From JBHIBC01 sp046758905 (GTDB taxonomy: Bacteria > Acidobacteriota > Polarisedimenticolia > Gp22-AA2): DNA of 13,613 nucleotides. The notes beneath the pieces are model-generated. The model saw only the letters and a list, made by a program, of their open reading frames with translations. It searched no databases and had not been told where the DNA came from. Below, piece by piece: positions 13,512 to 13,613 of this stretch (the first letter of the stretch is position 1; each line of letters opens with the position of its first letter). Location: assembly GCA_046758905.1 (NCBI GenBank), contig JBHIBC010000074.1:1-13613 (forward strand), given 5' to 3'. A program made the position numbers and the translations under genes.

Positions 13512-13613
13512 GCGCCGGCGTCGCCGGGGTCCGCTCCCGACACCTGGTGCGCCTGCGCCTCGAGGCCAGCGCCCCCCGGAACCACAACCGTCGGATCTTG
13601 AATGAACCCATTG

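Overview
The window is GC-rich bacterial chromosome. A β-barrel outer-membrane protein and two secreted multihaem cytochromes c point to a diderm (Gram-negative) organism. The mix of pentahaem cytochromes with a Gly-His β-domain, a fibronectin-like tail, σ54-type promoters, a non-pyrrolysine MttB homologue and PYROXD2-like FAD enzymes fits an environmental lineage such as Acidobacteriota or a deep proteobacterial relative. That placement is inference; nothing here fixes the phylum. I see no insertion sequence, phage gene or CRISPR array.

Left part (1-5003). A tRNA-Leu(UAA) lies on the minus strand at the edge with its own promoter. Six plus-strand genes follow head to tail: a SYLF/Ysc84 lipid-binding protein, a small β-barrel protein, a TIGR01777-type NAD(P)-binding epimerase-like protein, a cation diffusion facilitator (likely Zn), a CoA-binding-domain protein and a secreted pentahaem cytochrome c. 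The last four are tightly spaced (gaps 21, -4 and 31 bp) and probably form an operon.

Middle (5006-7958). A second, larger secreted pentahaem cytochrome runs on the minus strand and meets the first tail to tail with a 2-bp gap. It has an eight-cysteine insert and a fibronectin-like C-terminus. The roughly 640 bp upstream of it hold no convincing protein gene but are the most unusual part of the window. Two back-to-back sequences match the σ54 consensus TGGCAC-N5-TTGC at all ten positions, one firing left into the cytochrome and one firing right. The rightward transcript would run through a series of strong helices (two 5' hairpins, a compact three-way junction and three long stems) and stop at a hairpin plus T-tract at 7958. 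I read this as a probable σ54-driven structured non-coding RNA of about 420 nt, divergent from the cytochrome gene.

Right part (8050-13613). A corrinoid-type trimethylamine methyltransferase (MttB) superfamily member on the minus strand is divergent from a PYROXD2-like FAD oxidoreductase. A paralogous FAD oxidoreductase converges on the first one. The two are separated by a perfect 32-bp tandem repeat whose units each form a small hairpin, and the minus gene's stop codon is the loop of one of them. Upstream of the second oxidoreductase is a small unrecognised minus-strand gene with a GTG start. No corrinoid protein or corrinoid-reactivating enzyme is visible, so the role of the MttB protein is open.
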